The notes under the pieces are model-generated. The model did no database searches and was not told where the DNA came from. It saw only the letters and a list, made by a program, of their open reading frames with translations. A DNA stretch of 64,000 bases from Tabrizicola_A aquatica (GTDB lineage Bacteria; Pseudomonadota; Alphaproteobacteria; Rhodobacterales; Rhodobacteraceae), in NCBI GenBank assembly GCA_965194375.1, contig CBDAEL010000006.1; one strand, written 5' to 3'. Shown piece by piece: positions 61,091-64,000 of the stretch. The translations under genes and the position numbers were made by a program. Each line of letters starts with the position of its first letter. The stretch's first letter is position 1.

Positions 61091-61455
61091 ATGCCAACCT
61101 ACGTGAGCTTTAGCGCCCATGATGGCGACCAAGGGGCTGCTGCCAAAACGAAACGCTGAAGGTTAGGCACTTCGTTTCCAGACGGTTTGGTTGGCCACTG
61201 GTCCCTTTATTTCTTGACGTAAATCTCGATGCGAAACGAAATGCCTTGTTTCGGGATTGTCACTGGGAAACCCTCGGGCTGAGCCCTTCCGTATACGAAA
61301 CGGCCGGAAGGGACCCGTACAAATTCGCGCGCCTACGCACGGCGAGAGGACGACAAGGACGCAGAAGGCGTGACGCAAGTTTGCTTCGATGAACTAGACA
61401 TCGTGGCTGACGTCGACGCAGGCCCGGCGCTCGAGGCCGATGCCGTCGTTTTTCG
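61091..61455. other. Gene-free stretch
   Basis: About 365 bases with no convincing gene; probably a junction between the radical-SAM remnant and the helicase module. Confidence 0.45.
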
Positions 61456-61983
61456 TCATCCTGGACCTTCGTGGGCGACCTGCGCCATGGCCGCACGTGC
61501 TTGTTGAGCGCGGCGGCGATCACGATCATTGTCGAGGTCAATCCGGCTGTGACCGGTCTCACGATTGATATGGCTGCCCGCTCCGTGGCGCGCCCATGCG
61601 ATGAATGCATTTGCAAGTTTTTCGTGCAGTGCAAACAGATTTCGGTTGCCCGAGGTGGTCATGATCGGGGCAAGAAACTGGGACAGGAACGGCAACCAGT
61701 CCTCAGAATTCAGGATGACAACCTGTTCGATAAGTGCGAGCGGCGTCTCGATGAGAACGAAGTAACCGGCCATTTGGCTCGACCAAACGCGTATCTCCAG
61801 AGCCGAGCTGACCTTGCCCTCCTCGGTGAGTAAACAGTGTTCACAGTCCAAGACGCGATCAAGGGCGCGGTGCCAGTCCAGACAATCGGTCTCACTCAAT
61901 TGCTCGGCGGCCGTATACCAATCGGGCAGTTCCGCATCGTAGAATCGGCCGGCGTCGTAGATTCGCATTGTGTTGCAGCTCAT
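61456..61983 (-). CDS. Hypothetical protein downstream of helicase
   Basis: A 175-residue protein with no recognised family (MSCNTMRIYDAGRFYDAELP; DWYTAAEQLSETDCLDWHRA; a charged C-terminus with DLDNDRDRRRAQQARAAMAQ). Its ATG overlaps the helicase stop (ATGA), so the two are translationally coupled and probably act together, as in plasmid or integrative-element modules. Confidence 0.6.
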   Translation of the reverse strand: MSCNTMRIYDAGRFYDAELPDWYTAAEQLSETDCLDWHRALDRVLDCEHCLLTEEGKVSSALEIRVWSSQMAGYFVLIETPLALIEQVVILNSEDWLPFLSQFLAPIMTTSGNRNLFALHEKLANAFIAWARHGAGSHINRETGHSRIDLDNDRDRRRAQQARAAMAQVAHEGPG

Positions 61984-64000
61984 GGCTGGGTCTCCTTGGG
62001 GGGGTGTTGGGGGTGTGGCAAATCGGAGGGTTTCGCGGCTTCCAGTCGGGCTGAAAGCGCATCAAGCGCGGAACGGTGTCCTGCGAGGGCGGCCTGCATG
62101 CTGTCGGTCAGGCGGCATGCGAGGGCGTCGAGGCGTGCTGTGTTGGCCGGATCAGGCATGTCTGCACATTCACCCGCGATGTGGTTGATCGTGAAGCTGG
62201 CGAGCGGCCCAAGACGGTTGGTCAGCCATGCTTCAGGGTCATGGATGCGGGAGAGATTGACCTGCGCCGTGCGGGCGCGATGGCCGGCACCCTCTGGCCG
62301 ATACGTCAGCTGGGCGCAGGAGTGTGACATTTGGCTATTATAGAGATCCCTATAATAGCAGTTTGTCACACTCCTTGAGCGATCTTGCCGAGCTGCGACC
62401 GGTGAGGGCCATAGGTCGGGAAAACAGGCCGCCATGTCGGCGGCGTTCTCAAGTACAATGCCTTGGAGCGCCATCAGATCGTGCCGGGTCGGCCTTATGT
62501 CCGACCAAGGCACTAGCGCGTTGACAGTGATGGGCAGGACCACGTCTGCAAGTAGGTCGATCTCGAGGGGGGTACGGGCGGTGCGGTTGACGCCCCTGCC
62601 CCGGCCCATGGCTTGGATCAACTCCCCCTCACAAATGCTCCAGCGCACGGCTTCAGCGATTGGATCGACATGTCTCTCCATCGCGAGCGGTGCAGTCCGA
62701 TCGCCACCGAGACAGACGCGGCGTTCAACCGTGGGATACCACCAGCTGGCGTCCTGCGGGTTTTGGGTGGGCACGCGTCCAGTCAGTGCCTTTGCAATCA
62801 ACTCGACCGTACGCGGCGTGGGCAGAGTGCGGCCGAGGATCACCATGCCGCCGATCCCGCCCCAGCGGTCAAGGCCGCTGAGGGCGTTAAAATGCACGGC
62901 CTCGACCCGCGGCGGGAGGCCCATGGTTCTGAGTGCATCGATCGCCGCCTTCTGCCCAACAATCAGGAGATCAATGGACTGCCCGGGGCGATGGCATTGC
63001 TGGGCCCGGAGTTCGATCCAGGCGCGGAGGTCGCGAAGGCGGGTCGCCGCGGCTTTGCGGTCCCGCTCAGGCGCGTCGACCGAGGGGGTCAGTGCGCGCG
63101 CCGAGGTCGGGCTGCCTGTCACCTGCCGGACGCGAACATGGAGCTGACGCGCAGCGACGGGTGGGCCGATGTCGATCCTTGGCAGGTAGGTCTGGACGAG
63201 TTTGGGCTGGAGCGTTGCGTCAAGATGCAGGATCGGTGCCTCAGCGGCCCAGCCAGAGCGAATACGGCTGTGCCAGCGCAAGCGGAGGGCGCGGACCGAA
63301 CCTGCCTCTGTCTTGTCGTGAACAAGCTCGGCACCTGCGGCATCGTGTCCGTTCTCCAGTGCCTCGGCGAGGATCAGCCAGAGTGTGATGCAGCGCCCAG
63401 GCGGAGCCCAAGGCTCACCCGGGGGCGGCAGAACCGCCTCAATGCGTTTGCGCCGATCGAGCGGCGACATACCCGGCAGGAGGCCTGCGTTACGCATGCG
63501 GCTGCGTTCAAGCCTTGCGGCATGACGGCAGTCCTCGGGAGTGAGACCTACAGCCTCCAGGAGCCCCAAGCGGAGCGGACCCGTGCCCGTGACCCTCAGA
63601 GCCTTGCAAAGACGCTCCCGCACAGCGACGAGATCTGCTGTCGCGCCAACATCCATCCTTCCCTTGCTGTTGTAGCAGATGAGCGAGGTACGACTGGGCT
63701 CAAGCCCGTCTTGCGTCAGCGTCGCCTTGCCGTCGAGGCCGCGTAGCCCTGACTGCCAGAAGGCCTCGTCAATCACGAGGAGGCCGACGGTGCCGATGGC
63801 TTCGGGCTTCATATGGAAGAGGCTGTCATGGGCGCAGACGATGACCTGCGCTGCCTGCGCAAGTGGCTTCTGACGCTGGTAGCCGCAGTGTTGAAAGAAC
63901 GGACACAAAAGCAATGCCGCGCCGTCTTTGACCTTGCAGCAACTCTGCTCAACCGGGTGTTCGATCTCGAGCGCATCGAAGGTCGCCTCGGCATCGAGGC
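61980..64000 (-). CDS. Fe-S helicase-like protein (XPD/DinG-like), partial, C-terminal part
   Basis: The leftward frame is open to the window edge, giving at least 673 residues. Near the edge there is a four-cysteine pattern SCCKVKDGAALLLCPFFQHC followed by GYQRQ, like the Fe-S domain of XPD/DinG helicases, then AQVIVCAHDSLF and LLVIDEAFWQSG (a DEAF-type Walker B). A motif-VI-like segment, LIQAMGRGRGVNR, lies in the C-terminal third. Walker A should be beyond base 64000. It probably belongs to a plasmid or integrative element. A 58-bp palindrome sits in the coding sequence at 62318-62375. Confidence 0.6.
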   Translation of the reverse strand, partial: LDAEATFDALEIEHPVEQSCCKVKDGAALLLCPFFQHCGYQRQKPLAQAAQVIVCAHDSLFHMKPEAIGTVGLLVIDEAFWQSGLRGLDGKATLTQDGLEPSRTSLICYNSKGRMDVGATADLVAVRERLCKALRVTGTGPLRLGLLEAVGLTPEDCRHAARLERSRMRNAGLLPGMSPLDRRKRIEAVLPPPGEPWAPPGRCITLWLILAEALENGHDAAGAELVHDKTEAGSVRALRLRWHSRIRSGWAAEAPILHLDATLQPKLVQTYLPRIDIGPPVAARQLHVRVRQVTGSPTSARALTPSVDAPERDRKAAATRLRDLRAWIELRAQQCHRPGQSIDLLIVGQKAAIDALRTMGLPPRVEAVHFNALSGLDRWGGIGGMVILGRTLPTPRTVELIAKALTGRVPTQNPQDASWWYPTVERRVCLGGDRTAPLAMERHVDPIAEAVRWSICEGELIQAMGRGRGVNRTARTPLEIDLLADVVLPITVNALVPWSDIRPTRHDLMALQGIVLENAADMAACFPDLWPSPVAARQDRSRSVTNCYYRDLYNSQMSHSCAQLTYRPEGAGHRARTAQVNLSRIHDPEAWLTNRLGPLASFTINHIAGECADMPDPANTARLDALACRLTDSMQAALAGHRSALDALSARLEAAKPSDLPHPQHPPKETQP
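62318..62375. repeat. 58-bp near-palindrome inside the helicase-like gene
   Basis: Outer arms AGGAGTGTGACA / TGTCACACTCCT (12 bp, perfect) and inner arms GCTATTATAG / CTATAATAGC (10 bp, perfect) share one centre at 62346.5. Spacers between arms (4 bases each) and the 6-base core are mostly unpaired. It codes for VTNCYYRDLYNSQMSHS in the helicase frame, a stretch unlike its GC-rich surroundings. Confidence 0.75.

Noticed and set aside
62613..63746. A 377-codon plus-strand frame
   Set aside because: Antisense to the helicase-like gene, which has better motifs and is coupled to a downstream gene.
1..64000. tRNA, rRNA, CRISPR array, toxin-antitoxin pair or prophage
   Set aside because: No cloverleaf, conserved rRNA segment, regularly spaced repeat array, paired small genes or phage structural genes were seen on either strand by reading.

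Overview
The window looks like an accessory region (megaplasmid, chromid or genomic island) of a Rhodobacterales alphaproteobacterium. The evidence is its high G+C, dense solute-import and catabolic gene blocks, a TorTSR/TMAO-importer pair typical of roseobacter-group bacteria, and insertion-sequence (IS) remnants at both edges. No rRNA, tRNA, CRISPR array or replication origin was recognised.

Layout. 1-700: an IS3-family left end that truncates an IS21-type istA. 1.4-5.2 kb: a flavin monooxygenase and an AcoR-like regulator with a degenerate AAA+ domain. 5.4-7.1 kb: decayed pieces of an amine dehydrogenase and an aldehyde dehydrogenase around a LysR gene. 7.3-15 kb: an amine-catabolism operon with a trimethylamine/histamine dehydrogenase-family flavoprotein, a nitrilase-family amidase and a polyamine-type ABC importer, divergent from a LuxR-type regulator. 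15.1-15.7 kb: a dead serine recombinase. 15.8-24.7 kb: torT, torS and torR beside a TMAO-type ABC importer (tmoXVW), with Tor-box-like sites upstream of tmoX. 25.2-27.2 kb: an MFS transporter and a dead IS6 element. 27.2-41.2 kb: a peptide-type ABC importer, two RpiR regulators, an HDAC-like deacetylase, an SDR, a DapE-like desuccinylase, an MlrC-like metallopeptidase, an N-succinylamino-acid racemase and a GNAT transferase. The last two plus the desuccinylase match the known pathway that converts D- to L-amino acids through N-succinyl intermediates. 41.4-57.5 kb: a large catabolic block (dimethylglycine-dehydrogenase-like flavoprotein, EamA exporter, two more flavoproteins, a polyamine-type ABC importer, IclR, M20 amidohydrolase, RidA, PhzF, DapB/ORD-like dehydrogenase). 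Its promoter regions share an inverted repeat GTAAT-N2-ATTAC, which suggests one IclR regulon. 58-59.7 kb: an Lrp regulator divergent from 4-hydroxyphenylpyruvate dioxygenase. 59.9-61.1 kb: IS6 and radical-SAM remnants. 61.4-64 kb: a small unknown gene and the C-terminal part of an Fe-S helicase-like protein that carries a striking 58-bp palindrome.

The theme is scavenging of nitrogenous osmolytes, amines and modified or D-amino acids. Four ABC importers are each paired with their own oxidoreductases, hydrolases and local regulator. The block at 41.4-57.5 kb is the best candidate for an undescribed pathway. The histamine-dehydrogenase-like operon and the D-amino-acid inversion cluster are the most interpretable ones.
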